Shown: positions 25,782 through 34,971, counted from the stretch's first letter. The stretch: 64,000 bases of DNA from Sphingorhabdus sp. Alg231-15 (GCF_900149705.1 NZ_LT703001.1:1612001-1676000); one strand, 5' to 3'. The notes: generated from the letters alone by a model not told the origin. Numbers and translations: made by a program.

Positions 25782-27815
25782 TTAGTCGCTTCCACCCTTA
25801 CCCTTAAACGGCCGCTTTCCGCGATGGGGTTTTTTCTTTTTGCCGCCGAAATCGCCCTTGGAACCGGGTTTACGATCACCCTTGAAATCAGATTTCTTTT
25901 TGAAACCATCACCAAATTCACGTTTGTTGCCGCCTTCGCTACCGCTTTCTCGGTCACCGGCAGTTTTGCGCTTTACATAGGGCTTACCGCCATCATCAGA
26001 CTTATTGCCATATTTCTTTTTGCCGCCAAAATCCCGGCCTTCTGGTTTTCCGCCCCCAGATTTTCCGGCACCTTTGCGGTCGCCGAATTTCTTCGCTCCA
26101 AACTTCTTGCCACCGAATTTTTTGCTGGCATTGCTGTAGTCCCGGCCGCCACCGGCATTGTCACGGCGCCCGCCTTTGCGATTGCGCTTGGCTGCTTCGC
26201 GCGGTGTCCCTTCAAACTGGGTGATATTGATATCATCTGTATCGTCACCACCAGTTTCGCGTTTCTCCGCAATCGCTTTGGTAAATTTATCAACCACCCG
26301 GCGAGGAATCTCGAACAGTGTATCGTCGCCGTTAATCCGGATCGCACCGATTTCATTCTTCGTAATATGGCCTCGGCGGCACAGCACCGGTAAAATCCAG
26401 CGCGCATCGGCACGTTGATTATGGCCAACATTCATCTTGAACCAGACGGTATCTTCAAATCCCGGTCGCGGTCCCCCAGGTGCAGGTTGTGACTGGGCGC
26501 CTCGGTCCAGCATCTGTTCCGGCGCAGGCATTTTTGCGCGATGGGATTGCACCAACATCGCTGCGATTTCTTCCGCCGTTTTTTCCGCCATCAAGCGTTT
26601 GGCCAGTTCGAGATCATCCTCGTCAATTTCAACCGGCTGAAGCAAGGTTTCGATCAGACGCTCGGCATCATTTTTCCGGATATCTGCCCTTGTCGGTGCA
26701 TCTTTCCATTCGGCGTTAATTTTCGCACCGCGCAACATGGATTCAACGCGTTTACGCCGCTGATAAGGTACGATGATAACCGCTGTACCTTTTTTACCGG
26801 CACGGCCCGTCCGTCCGGAACGATGCTGCAATGTCTCTGCATCACGGGGAATTTCGACATGAATTACTAAGCTAAGCGTTGGCAGATCAAGGCCACGAGC
26901 CGCGACATCGGTTGCAACACAAACGCGGGCTCGCTTGCTACGCAGCGCCTGCATCGCCTGGTTACGTTCTGCCTGCGTATGTTCGCCAGATAGCGCCACG
27001 GCACTGAAACCACGATCGACCAAACTGGTATGAAGACGGCGCACAGCTTCCCGCGTGCCACAAAAGAGCATTGCCGATTCCGCTTCATGAAAACGCAACA
27101 GGTTCACCACCGCATTTTCCGTATCAGCTGGTGCGACCGTAATCGCCTGATAGGCAATATCACCATGGCCGCGATCCTCGCCGACGGTAGAAATGCGCAT
27201 CGCGTCATTTTGATAACGCTTGGCAAGATTGATAATCGGCTTTGGTATAGTTGCCGAAAATAGCAAAGTTCGGCGGTCTTCTGCGGTCGCGTCGAGTATT
27301 TCTTCAAGATCCTCGCGAAAACCCATGTCGAGCATCTCATCGGCTTCATCGAGCACTGCTGCGCGCAGCTTACTTAGGTCGAGCGCGCCGCGTTCAAGAT
27401 GGTCCCGCAAACGGCCCGGTGTCCCAACAATAACATGGGCACCGCGCCGCAGCGTCCGACGTTCCTTGGAAGCATCCATCCCGCCAACACAGGTCGCAAT
27501 CTGCACACCGGCAGGCTCATAAAGCCATTTGAGCTCGCGGCTGACCTGCAAAGCCAATTCGCGCGTCGGTGCAATCACCAAAGCGAGCGGCTCTACCAGA
27601 AACGGGAACCGTCCATTGTCATCCAAAAGCTGCGGTGCCATGGCTAGGCCAAAGGCAACCGTCTTTCCGGAACCTGTTTGGGCAGAAACAATAAGGTCGC
27701 GACCTTCGGTTTCCGGTTCGAGCACTGCAGCCTGCACTGCCGTTGGTTTCGCATATTCGCGGTTTGCAAGCGCTTCGGCAAGAAGCGGAGATACTGAGGA
27801 GAAAGGCATATTCAA
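25782..27815 (-). CDS. DEAD-box RNA helicase (DeaD/CsdA-like) with K/G-rich tail
   Basis: 677 aa. Motif I AQTGSGKT (residues 45-52), motif II DEAD (about 151), SAT, and motif VI HRSGRTGRAG (about 325-334). Residues about 455-530 match the DbpA-type RNA-binding domain (FKMNVGHNQRADARWILPVL). The last 130 residues are disordered and dominated by K, G, D, R and F, with repeated KKFGxKKFG units and FKGKGG at the end. Likely roles are ribosome assembly and mRNA unwinding in the cold. It probably co-transcribes with yaiI. Confidence 0.94.
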   Translation of the reverse strand: MNMPFSSVSPLLAEALANREYAKPTAVQAAVLEPETEGRDLIVSAQTGSGKTVAFGLAMAPQLLDDNGRFPFLVEPLALVIAPTRELALQVSRELKWLYEPAGVQIATCVGGMDASKERRTLRRGAHVIVGTPGRLRDHLERGALDLSKLRAAVLDEADEMLDMGFREDLEEILDATAEDRRTLLFSATIPKPIINLAKRYQNDAMRISTVGEDRGHGDIAYQAITVAPADTENAVVNLLRFHEAESAMLFCGTREAVRRLHTSLVDRGFSAVALSGEHTQAERNQAMQALRSKRARVCVATDVAARGLDLPTLSLVIHVEIPRDAETLQHRSGRTGRAGKKGTAVIIVPYQRRKRVESMLRGAKINAEWKDAPTRADIRKNDAERLIETLLQPVEIDEDDLELAKRLMAEKTAEEIAAMLVQSHRAKMPAPEQMLDRGAQSQPAPGGPRPGFEDTVWFKMNVGHNQRADARWILPVLCRRGHITKNEIGAIRINGDDTLFEIPRRVVDKFTKAIAEKRETGGDDTDDINITQFEGTPREAAKRNRKGGRRDNAGGGRDYSNASKKFGGKKFGAKKFGDRKGAGKSGGGKPEGRDFGGKKKYGNKSDDGGKPYVKRKTAGDRESGSEGGNKREFGDGFKKKSDFKGDRKPGSKGDFGGKKKKPHRGKRPFKGKGGSD

Positions 27816-27887
27816 ATGTCCGTGGCAAAGATTGAAAGCCGCGCGGAAATGCCAATCGCCTGCGGTCGGTGATACTATATCGTTTGT

Positions 27888-29075
27888 CTAAAGAGTTTGC
27901 GCAGCGGCCCAGCCGCTCGCCCAAGCCCATTGAAAATTATAGCCACCGAGCCAGCCGGTGACATCAACGGCCTCGCCAATAGCATAGAGTCCCGGCATTT
28001 GCCTAGCTTCCATATTTTTCGAGGATAAATCCGCCGTACTGATACCGCCGGCGGTGACTTCCGCCTTCGCATAGCCTTCGGTGCCATTGGGCATGAAGCG
28101 CCAATTGGACAATCGCCGGGATGCTTCATCGAGTTTGCGGTCAGCGAGATTGCCCAGATCTCCGGACAGGGCGATCCGGTCCAAAAGGGTTTCAGAGAGG
28201 CGAGCTGGCAAATGATCATTGACCGCCTTGCCAAGCGAAATACGTGGTTTTTCCCGTTTCAATTGCGTCAACCAGTCGGGCTTTAGATCTGGCAAGAAAT
28301 CAACGTTCACAGGTTCGCCGTGCCGCCAGTAGGAGGATATTTGCAAAATTGCCGGACCGGACAGACCTTTATGGGTGAACAACGCCGCTTCACGAAACGC
28401 AGTCTTGCCGCAACGGGCAATAATCGGCGCCGATACGCCAGACAGTGAACGGAACAGGGTTTCTTCTCCGCCAAGGGTGAGCGGTACCAACGCAGGGCGA
28501 GGCTCAACGACTTTCAGGCCGAATTGCCGCGCAATGTCGTAAGCGAAACTGGTGGCACCCATTTTTGGAATTGAGGGTCCGCCGGTTGCAATTACCAGGG
28601 ACGGCGAGGTCGCCGACTGATTGCCATAGTCGACTTGATAGGTGCCATCGCCATGGCGGATATCAGTGATCGATTGCCCGAGCGAGACGGTTACCGTCTC
28701 GGCCGGACATTCATCCATCAGCATCGCGACAATTTGCTTGGCCGAACCATCACAAAATAGCTGGCCAAGGGTCTTTTCATGCCAGGCAATGTCATAACCG
28801 TTCACCAGTGCGATGAAATCCTGCGCCGTGTAGCGGCTCAGCGCCGACTTGGCGAAATGCATGTTGGCAGAAAGATAACGGTCCGGTGCAGTATCAATAT
28901 TGGTGAAATTACAACGCCCGCCGCCGGAGATAAGGATTTTCTTGCCCGGCTGATCGGCATGATCGATCAGCAGCACCTTGCGGCCCCGTTGACCGGCGAC
29001 AGCCGCACACATCAATCCAGCGCCACCGGCACCGAGGATGATCGCGTCATAGGAGGTTGGGGAATTGGTCATCAA
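27888..29075 (-). CDS. FAD-dependent oxidoreductase, HI0933/YhiN family
   Basis: 395 aa. N-terminal dinucleotide-binding motif DAIILGAGGAGLMCAAVAG and the second FAD contact VLLIDHADQPGKKILISGGG, a signature of the HI0933 family, with GRCNFTN following. C-terminal GLYAIGEAVDVTGWLGGYNFQWAWASG closes the FAD site. Substrate unknown. The GIY-YIG gene ends on the base before its ATG, so the two are transcribed together. Confidence 0.93.
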   Translation of the reverse strand: MMTNSPTSYDAIILGAGGAGLMCAAVAGQRGRKVLLIDHADQPGKKILISGGGRCNFTNIDTAPDRYLSANMHFAKSALSRYTAQDFIALVNGYDIAWHEKTLGQLFCDGSAKQIVAMLMDECPAETVTVSLGQSITDIRHGDGTYQVDYGNQSATSPSLVIATGGPSIPKMGATSFAYDIARQFGLKVVEPRPALVPLTLGGEETLFRSLSGVSAPIIARCGKTAFREAALFTHKGLSGPAILQISSYWRHGEPVNVDFLPDLKPDWLTQLKREKPRISLGKAVNDHLPARLSETLLDRIALSGDLGNLADRKLDEASRRLSNWRFMPNGTEGYAKAEVTAGGISTADLSSKNMEARQMPGLYAIGEAVDVTGWLGGYNFQWAWASGWAAAQTL

Positions 29076-29318
29076 CTAACGCAATCTCTTCTGCGAAAAG
29101 GCTCGCCCTGATCCGGATTTCAGATATTTTTCAGACGCCAATGCGGTATCTTCATTCTCGAAATAATGGGAAGAGATGATCTTCCAGGGTTTGTATTTTG
29201 CCGTATGTTTCGATTTTCCGGAATTATGCTCTTTCAACCGACCGGTCACATTGTCGGTCAGACCAGTGTAATGCTGGTCTGGATGCTCAACGCTTTGGAG
29301 AATATAAACGTAATGCAT
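29076..29318 (-). CDS. GIY-YIG nuclease-domain small protein
   Basis: 80 aa, single-domain UPF0213/YhbQ-like protein: YVYILQS at the start gives the GIY element, YTGLTDNVTGRLKEHNSGKS the YIG and catalytic Arg, and Glu in ASEKYLKSG. Such small stand-alone proteins are common in sphingomonads and have uncertain activity. No strong ribosome-binding site is visible before the ATG. It directly precedes the HI0933-type gene. Confidence 0.88.
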   Translation of the reverse strand: MHYVYILQSVEHPDQHYTGLTDNVTGRLKEHNSGKSKHTAKYKPWKIISSHYFENEDTALASEKYLKSGSGRAFSQKRLR

Positions 29319-29333
29319 CGCAGGTAAGGCCCT

Positions 29334-29443
29334 CCTTCGCCAAGGCTACGGCGGGCAACCTTGGCTCGCAAAAGCAAATAACTCAACAATGTTAGGTAAC
29401 AAAAGATTGGCCTGCCAGCCGAAGCTCGCGCAGCGAGCGAAGG
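29334..29443. repeat. Intergenic repeat region between GIY-YIG gene and tRNA-Ala
   Basis: CCTTCGC (29334-29340) and GCGAAGG (29437-29443) bound a segment with further CAAGG/CCTTG and CTCGCGCAGCGAG pairs. The left half, TTCGCCAAGGCTACGG, is a dispersed alphaproteobacterial repeat often mistranslated as SFAKATAG. No gene is present. Confidence 0.6.
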
Positions 29444-29444
29444 T

Positions 29445-29520
29445 TGGTGGAGCCTAGCGGGATCGAACCGCTGACCTCTTCGCTGCCAGCGAAGCGCTCT
29501 CCCAGCTGAGCTAAGGCCCC
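29445..29520 (-). tRNA. tRNA-Ala (anticodon GGC)
   Basis: 76 nt on the minus strand with CCA encoded (29445-29447). Acceptor stem GGGGCCT with AGGCTCC, D-arm TTAGCTCAGCTGGGAGAGC, anticodon arm CTTCG-CTGGCAG-CGAAG with GGC in the loop, and T-arm GGTTCGATCCC. All four arms pair. Confidence 0.97.
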
Positions 29521-29589
29521 TTATGCGGCGCGTTTAATCCAAGCGCGCCGCTTATTGCAAGCCCCAAATGGAGCCTGCACGTATCAAAA

Positions 29590-29916
29590 TCAAGTTTCGG
29601 CGTTATCGTCGTCGTCACCTTTGCCTTTGGTGACCCCCAGATCGTCATCGCCGCCCAGGTCGACTTCATTATCTGGCGAAGGCTCATCGTCGTCAATGTT
29701 GATATCCAGATCATCATCCGCGACTTCATCTCCTTTCTTCGCGTCTTTCTTGGGCGCTTCTTCAAACGGCATTGGCTGTTTGGATTTCAAGCTTGGTTCC
29801 GGCGTCCATGTCTCACCACATTCGATGCAATTGACCGGGTCTTCTTTGCCCAAGTCGTAAAAACGTGTTCCGCATTTTGGGCATGTTCTCTTCGTGCCCC
29901 ATTCTGGCTTCACCAT
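29590..29916 (-). CDS. TIGR02300 family protein (FYDLN acid)
   Basis: 108 aa from MVKPEWGTKR at 29916; a longer frame to 29985 exists, but the family starts here. Two CxxC pairs (CPKCGTRFYDLG and CIECGE) make a zinc ribbon with the FYDLN motif; the rest is almost all acidic (DDDLDINIDDDE, DDDDNAE). The family is confined to alphaproteobacteria and has no known function. It lies divergently from aroA, with 181 bases between starts and no clear promoter I could assign. Confidence 0.93.
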   Translation of the reverse strand: MVKPEWGTKRTCPKCGTRFYDLGKEDPVNCIECGETWTPEPSLKSKQPMPFEEAPKKDAKKGDEVADDDLDINIDDDEPSPDNEVDLGGDDDLGVTKGKGDDDDNAET

Positions 29917-30097
29917 GGCTGGTTCCAAATCCTTATTTGTCAGTAATATATAATGACCGCTCCGAAGAATTACGGATTCGATCAATCAATCGGGCCGCGC
30001 CTTGCCATAGCTGAGCCGCGCTGTCAAAAGCCGTTTCACATCCTGAAACGAATCAACCGCGAAACAAGCGCGTGCGACTGCATTATAAAGCCCATAA

Positions 30098-31465
30098 ATG
30101 ACCAGCAAACCGACAGATCAGACGATAATGGTGGCCAAACCGGCTTCATTCAAGCCCAGTGGCCCTTTGACCGGCCAAATCATGGTGCCGGGCGATAAAT
30201 CCATTTCCCACCGCTCACTGATTCTCTCTGCCCTCGCCATCGGCAAGAGCCAAATTACCGGCTTGCTGGAGGGTGAGGATGTTCTGGCCACCGCCGCCGC
30301 GTTGCGCGCCATGGGCGCCACGATCGAAAAAAAGGGTGACGTCTGGACGGTGCACGGTGTCGGCGTTGGTGGGTTAATGCAGCCCGAAACCGCCATTGAC
30401 CTTGGCAATAGCGGAACCTCGGTGCGACTGCTTATGGGGCTGGTCGCTTCTCATGATATCAGTGTGACCTTCACCGGTGACGCCAGCCTTTCCAAGCGAC
30501 CAATGGGCCGCGTGATTGAACCGCTCTCTGCGATGGGTGCAGAATTCACCGCACGGATGTCTTCGGATGGCAAAGCGTGTTTGCCGCTTACCGTCCGCGG
30601 CCTGTGCCCGGCAGTTCCGTTGGAATATCGCCTGCCGGTAGCATCCGCACAGGTCAAATCGGCGATCCTGCTCGCCGGTTTGAATATGCCAGGTGTTACG
30701 CGCGTGATCGAACCGGTTCCGACCCGCGATCACAGCGAAACCATGTTGAAAGGCTTTGGCGCTGATCTGACGGTGGAAATGGACAAGGATAGCAACCGGA
30801 TTATTACGCTTGCCGGTGAGGCCGAACTATCACCGCAAAAGATCAAGGTCCCCGGAGATCCTTCCTCTGCGGCTTTTCCGGTCGTGGCCGCATTGCTGGT
30901 TCCCGGATCAGATATTGTGGTCGAGAATGTCGGCATCAATCCGACCCGCGCTGGCTTGTTCACCATATTGCAGCAGATGGGCGGCGATATCAGCTTCAAG
31001 AAAAAGCGCACCGTTGGCGGCGAGCCGGTTGCTGATATTCATGTAAAACATAGCAAGCTGAACGGTATTAATGTTCCGGCGGATATCGCGCCCAGCATGA
31101 TTGATGAATTTCCGATCCTGTTTATCGCCGCAGCGCTGGCAGAAGGAACAACGACGACTAGCGGCCTGCATGAACTGCGCGTCAAGGAATCCGATCGCCT
31201 GAAACAAATGGCAGAGGGTCTGCGCATCATTGGTGTCGAGCTTGCGGAAAAAGAAGACGGGCTAGCGATCATCGGTAGCGGAGGTGCACCATTGCCCGGC
31301 GGTACCAACATGCCTGCGATCGAGACGGCTCTTGACCACCGGATCGCAATGAGCTTTGCCGTGGCGGGTCTGGCGACTGCTTCAGGACTGACGATAGATG
31401 ATATCGCCCCTGTTGAAACAAGTTTTCCTGGCTTTGCTGACCTCATGAAGACGCTGGCATCCTGA
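30098..31465 (+). CDS. aroA: 3-phosphoshikimate 1-carboxyvinyltransferase (EPSP synthase)
   Basis: 455 aa, the same length as CP4 EPSPS, which it resembles throughout: PGDKSISHRS (31-40), LLEGEDVLATAAALRAMGA, SKRPMGRVIEPL, PGDPSSAAFPVVAALLVPGS, DEFPILFIAAALAEG, LRVKESDRL. It makes EPSP from shikimate-3-phosphate and PEP. The PEP loop is GNSGTS (103-108), with Gly106 where CP4 has the tolerance-linked Ala100, so I do not predict CP4-level glyphosate tolerance. A later ATG at 30128 is possible. Its stop shares a base with the next ATG, starting an aroA-orf-cmk unit. Confidence 0.96.
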   Translation: MTSKPTDQTIMVAKPASFKPSGPLTGQIMVPGDKSISHRSLILSALAIGKSQITGLLEGEDVLATAAALRAMGATIEKKGDVWTVHGVGVGGLMQPETAIDLGNSGTSVRLLMGLVASHDISVTFTGDASLSKRPMGRVIEPLSAMGAEFTARMSSDGKACLPLTVRGLCPAVPLEYRLPVASAQVKSAILLAGLNMPGVTRVIEPVPTRDHSETMLKGFGADLTVEMDKDSNRIITLAGEAELSPQKIKVPGDPSSAAFPVVAALLVPGSDIVVENVGINPTRAGLFTILQQMGGDISFKKKRTVGGEPVADIHVKHSKLNGINVPADIAPSMIDEFPILFIAAALAEGTTTTSGLHELRVKESDRLKQMAEGLRIIGVELAEKEDGLAIIGSGGAPLPGGTNMPAIETALDHRIAMSFAVAGLATASGLTIDDIAPVETSFPGFADLMKTLAS

Positions 31466-31725
31466 TGCTGGATGATTTCTCCGCCAACGTGATCGGCATA
31501 TTGGGCAGTATATTGATTGTTTCGGCATATGCTTACAATGTCTATGCCCGAAGCGTGAACCCTTTCATTTATAACGGCACGAACCTGATCGGAGCGCTTC
31601 TGCTCACACTGTCATTGATGGTGCATTTCAACCTTGCATCGTTACTGCTCGAAATTGTCTGGATCGGTATCGCCTTGGGCGGTCTATGGAAAGCCTATCA
31701 GGGGCACGCGGGGCAGAGGCCATGA
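31465..31725 (+). CDS. Small CBU_0592-like membrane protein
   Basis: 86 aa with three hydrophobic helices (VIGILGSILIVSAYAYNVY; LIGALLLTLSLMV; LLLEIVWIGIALGGLW). It matches the CBU_0592-type membrane proteins I recall between aroA and cmk in alphaproteobacteria. TGATG coupling to aroA and ATGA coupling to cmk show it is made with both. Function unknown. Confidence 0.82.
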   Translation: MLDDFSANVIGILGSILIVSAYAYNVYARSVNPFIYNGTNLIGALLLTLSLMVHFNLASLLLEIVWIGIALGGLWKAYQGHAGQRP

Positions 31726-32366
31726 TCATCGCTGTCGATGGCCCCACTGCCTCGGGTAAAGGCACGATCTCCAAAGAGCTGGCGAAGCATTTTGCCCTGC
31801 CCTTTCTTGACACCGGCCTACTTTATCGCGCGGTCGGCTGGACTTTGCGGGAACAGCGCGGAAACGCTGATAACCCGGAGCATGCGCTTAAGGCCTGCAT
31901 ATTTGATGGTGCGTTGCTCAATGAGCCGGGCTTGCGCAGTGAGGCCGTCGGTGGCCTCGCGAGCCGTGTTTCGGTCCATCCGGAAGTACGCCGGGCGCTG
32001 GACAAGCGCCAGAAGGATTTTGCCTATCAACCGGCGGGCGCGGTCCTGGATGGTCGTGATATCGGTACAATCATCGCTCCCGATGCCGATGTGAAGCTGT
32101 TTGTAACGGCTTCATCCGAGGCCCGCGCGGTCCGTCGTTTCGAAGAAATGAAACGCCGCGGAGAGAAGGTGAACTTTGATGATATCCTCGCCGATATCCT
32201 GAAACGGGACGAACGCGACCGCAGTCGCATCACCGCACCGCTCAAGCCCGCGGAAGATGCGGACTTGCTTGATACGACCGATTTGACTATAGGCGACGCC
32301 GTTCAACAGGCAATTGCCTTGGTGGACGCGAAGATAAGCCGCCGGCGCGACAAAGATCCGGCATAG
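31722..32366 (+). CDS. cmk: Cytidylate kinase
   Basis: 214 aa from the ATG at 31722 (MIIAVDGPTASGKGT), which overlaps the preceding stop (ATGA); the frame extends upstream, but the P-loop GPTASGKG fits this start. Further motifs: FLDTGLLYRAVGW, LDGRDIGTIIAPDAD and RFEEMKRRGE. It phosphorylates CMP/dCMP. The aroA-cmk-rpsA order is the conserved one in proteobacteria. Confidence 0.96.
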   Translation: MIIAVDGPTASGKGTISKELAKHFALPFLDTGLLYRAVGWTLREQRGNADNPEHALKACIFDGALLNEPGLRSEAVGGLASRVSVHPEVRRALDKRQKDFAYQPAGAVLDGRDIGTIIAPDADVKLFVTASSEARAVRRFEEMKRRGEKVNFDDILADILKRDERDRSRITAPLKPAEDADLLDTTDLTIGDAVQQAIALVDAKISRRRDKDPA

Positions 32367-32572
32367 CAAAAAGATGATGTGCCAGACGGAACGGTTTATC
32401 GCCGCTCCGGCTATGGCGCAGCTTTTTCTGTTTCGGCTTCCCCTTTGTGTCTCCAGATTATGGTAGTTTTCTGGGGGATATGGCTGTCACATGCGGTGGC
32501 AATCATGTTTTGGTCCAAGACCAGCGGAACCAACCGCTTGGCCCGAAAAAATGACTATTAAGGAACTCTTAT

Positions 32573-34276
32573 ATGGCCTCTACGGCATTTCCCAGTCGCG
32601 ACGATTTCGCGGCACTATTAAACGAATCAATTGGCGGTGAAGATCAAGGCTTTGAAGGCCGCGTGGTCAAAGGCACCGTTGTCGGCATCGAAAATGACAT
32701 GGCTGTCATCGATGTAGGATTGAAATCAGAAGGCCGTGTGGCGCTGCGCGAATTCGCTGCTCCCGGTCAAAAAGCCGAACTCAACGTTGGTGATGAAGTC
32801 GAAGTTTATGTCGACCGTATCGAAAATGTGAACGGCGAAGCCATGCTGTCCCGCGACCGCGCCCGCCGCGAAGCTTCCTGGGACAAGCTTGAAAAAGAAT
32901 ATGACGAAGGCAACCGCGTTGACGGTATTATCTTCGGACGCGTCAAAGGCGGCTTCACCGTCGATCTTGACGGCGCCGTAGCCTTCCTGCCCGGCAGTCA
33001 GGTTGATGTCCGCCCCGTGCGTGACGTGACTCCACTTATGGACATTTCACAGCCTTTCCAAATCCTGAAAATGGACCGCAAGCGTGGCAACATCGTTGTT
33101 TCTCGCCGCGCGATCCTCGAAGAAACGCGCGCAGAACAGCGTTCGGGTCTGATCGAATCGCTGGCTGAAGGTCAAGTTACCGAAGGTGTGGTCAAAAATA
33201 TCACAGATTATGGTGCGTTTGTTGACCTGGGCGGCATTGATGGCCTGCTCCACGTCACGGACCTCAGCTACAAACGGGTCAATCACCCGAATGAAATGAT
33301 CAATATCGGTGACACGCTGAAAGTTCAGATCATCAAGATCAACAAAGATACGCAGCGTATTTCCTTGGGCATGAAACAGCTCGAAAGCGATCCATGGGAA
33401 GCCGCTTCCGAAAAATATGCCGTTGGCACGAAATTGTCTGGTTCCGTCACCAACATCACCGAATATGGTGCGTTTGTTGAACTGGAAGCTGGTATTGAAG
33501 GCCTTGTCCACGTTTCCGAAATGAGCTGGACCAAGAAAAACGTCCATCCTGGCAAAATCGTCTCCACCTCTCAGGAAGTCGATGTCATCGTTCTGGAAGT
33601 CGATACCGAGAAACGCCGCATTTCGCTGGGCCTCAAACAGGCTCAGTCCAACCCATGGACCGACTTTGCGGATACGCATCCTGTTGGCAGCACGGTTGAA
33701 GGCGAAGTTAAGAACGCGACCGAATTCGGTCTGTTCATCGGCCTTGAAGGCGACGTGGACGGCATGGTTCACATGTCTGACATCGCATGGGGCATTTCCG
33801 GCGAAGACGCGCTCAACCTCCACCACAAGGGCGAGCAAGTCAAAGCGATCGTTCTCGACATTGATGTTGAGAAAGAGCGCATCTCACTGGGCATGAAGCA
33901 GCTTGAAAAAGGTGCACCTGCAGTTGGCGGAACCGACACTGGCGGGCTCAAGAAAGGTTCGGTTACCACCGTTACCGTGCTTGAAGTTCGCGATGGCGGT
34001 CTTGAAGTGCAGGTTGGCGACGACGGTGCCACCGGCTTCATCAAACGGACCGACCTTGGTCGTGACCGTGACGAGCAGCGTCCTGATCGTTTCCAGGTTG
34101 GCCAGAAGGTCGATGCGATGGTTACCGGCTTCGATCGTTCCAAGAAGCCGAATTTCTCGATCAAAGCCCATCAGTTGGCCGAAGAGAAACAGGCTGTCGA
34201 GCAGTTTGGTTCCACCGATTCCGGTGCCAGCCTTGGCGATATTCTTGGCGAAGCGCTCAAGAAAAAAGACGACTAA
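32573..34276 (+). CDS. rpsA: 30S ribosomal protein S1
   Basis: 567 aa with six S1 domains; the four C-terminal ones carry the clearest motifs (GAFVDLGGIDGLLHVTDLSY, GAFVELEAGIEGLVHVSEMSW, GLFIGLEGDVDGMVHMSDIAW, and a degenerate last one). It binds mRNA and helps initiation on structured leaders. The 206-base gap after cmk holds its own leader, which may be an autoregulatory site; I see no defined structure. It ends in a strong terminator. Confidence 0.97.
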   Translation: MASTAFPSRDDFAALLNESIGGEDQGFEGRVVKGTVVGIENDMAVIDVGLKSEGRVALREFAAPGQKAELNVGDEVEVYVDRIENVNGEAMLSRDRARREASWDKLEKEYDEGNRVDGIIFGRVKGGFTVDLDGAVAFLPGSQVDVRPVRDVTPLMDISQPFQILKMDRKRGNIVVSRRAILEETRAEQRSGLIESLAEGQVTEGVVKNITDYGAFVDLGGIDGLLHVTDLSYKRVNHPNEMINIGDTLKVQIIKINKDTQRISLGMKQLESDPWEAASEKYAVGTKLSGSVTNITEYGAFVELEAGIEGLVHVSEMSWTKKNVHPGKIVSTSQEVDVIVLEVDTEKRRISLGLKQAQSNPWTDFADTHPVGSTVEGEVKNATEFGLFIGLEGDVDGMVHMSDIAWGISGEDALNLHHKGEQVKAIVLDIDVEKERISLGMKQLEKGAPAVGGTDTGGLKKGSVTTVTVLEVRDGGLEVQVGDDGATGFIKRTDLGRDRDEQRPDRFQVGQKVDAMVTGFDRSKKPNFSIKAHQLAEEKQAVEQFGSTDSGASLGDILGEALKKKDD

Positions 34277-34305
34277 ACGTCCGGACATTGCCCGACCAGA
34301 TTTCA

Positions 34306-34346
34306 AGAAAAAGCCCGCTCTCGCAAAACGAGGCGGGCTTTTTCTT
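34306..34346 (+). terminator. Strong Rho-independent terminator of rpsA
   Basis: Perfect 13-bp stem: AGAAAAAGCCCGC (34306-34318) with GCGGGCTTTTTCT (34333-34345), 14-nt loop, A-rich before and T-rich after, so it can also act on the other strand. It ends the aroA-cmk-rpsA series. The rest of the 273-base gap to ihfB is AT-rich and would hold the ihfB promoter. Confidence 0.95.
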
Positions 34347-34549
34347 TATCCAGTCCGTTTCATGCGCCAGTTTGGATGCGGTCAACCCGTCCCAGTTCAA
34401 GACGTATTGCAATGTAAAATCCAAAGCCCATTGAAAACATGCAAATTTTCTGTCACTATCCTATCATAATCGCTAAGCCGACCAACTCTGTTGGCAGGCA
34501 GCGAACAGCTTAAATTCCGTGGTTGCCCCACAATCGGAAAGGCACACCT

Positions 34550-34831
34550 ATGATACGTTCTGAACTGCTTGAAAAACTGGCCGAAGAAAATCCTGACCTG
34601 AAGCCAGACGAGATTGAGAAGATAGTTGACTTGTTTTTCAATCAGATAAGCCAGAAACTGGCCGAAGGTGGACGTGTTGAATTGCGCGGCTTTGGAGCTT
34701 TCTCAACCCGGCAACGTAAACCGCGCATTGGCCGAAATCCGCGCACCGGTGAATCGGTTGAAGTGCCCGCAAAGCGCGTTCCTTATTTCAAACCCGGCAA
34801 AGAAATTCGCGAACAGCTCAACAAAAACTGA
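34550..34831 (+). CDS. ihfB: Integration host factor subunit beta
   Basis: 93 aa from 34550 (MIRSELLEKLAEENP), with GGAAAGG 8 bases before the ATG; a frame from 34523 is longer but non-conserved. HU/IHF fold with RGFGAFSTRQRKPRIGRNPRTG and KRVPYFKPGKEIRE, including the minor-groove arm with Pro. It bends DNA as a heterodimer with IhfA, which is not in the window. rpsA-ihfB is the standard proteobacterial order. Confidence 0.95.
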   Translation: MIRSELLEKLAEENPDLKPDEIEKIVDLFFNQISQKLAEGGRVELRGFGAFSTRQRKPRIGRNPRTGESVEVPAKRVPYFKPGKEIREQLNKN

Positions 34832-34947
34832 GCCGAACTGCGCGAAACCGGCCGAAACTGTCAAATACCGGACGGGCCAACAAAAAACTTCACAATAGCT
34901 TATCTCCGCACTTGACCTGATGCGTGCAATGATGCTTGTCGCATATT

Positions 34948-34961
34948 CCAACATATGTTGG
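34948..34961. promoter_or_regulatory. 14-bp perfect palindrome just upstream of tRNA-Leu
   Basis: CCAACATATGTTGG ends 10 bases before the tRNA 5' end, where the promoter and start site should be. A TTGACC at 34912-34917 could be a -35, but no well-spaced -10 is visible. Confidence 0.4.
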
Positions 34962-34971
34962 TTCTACCGGT

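Noticed and set aside
29334-29520. CRISPR-like short direct repeats beside tRNA-Ala
   Set aside because: Not regularly spaced; the pairs are parts of intergenic palindromic repeats and the tRNA itself.
32367-32572. rpsA leader as a riboswitch or S1 autoregulatory element
   Set aside because: The 206 bases show no conserved structure I can name; autoregulation of rpsA is known in other bacteria but not visible here.
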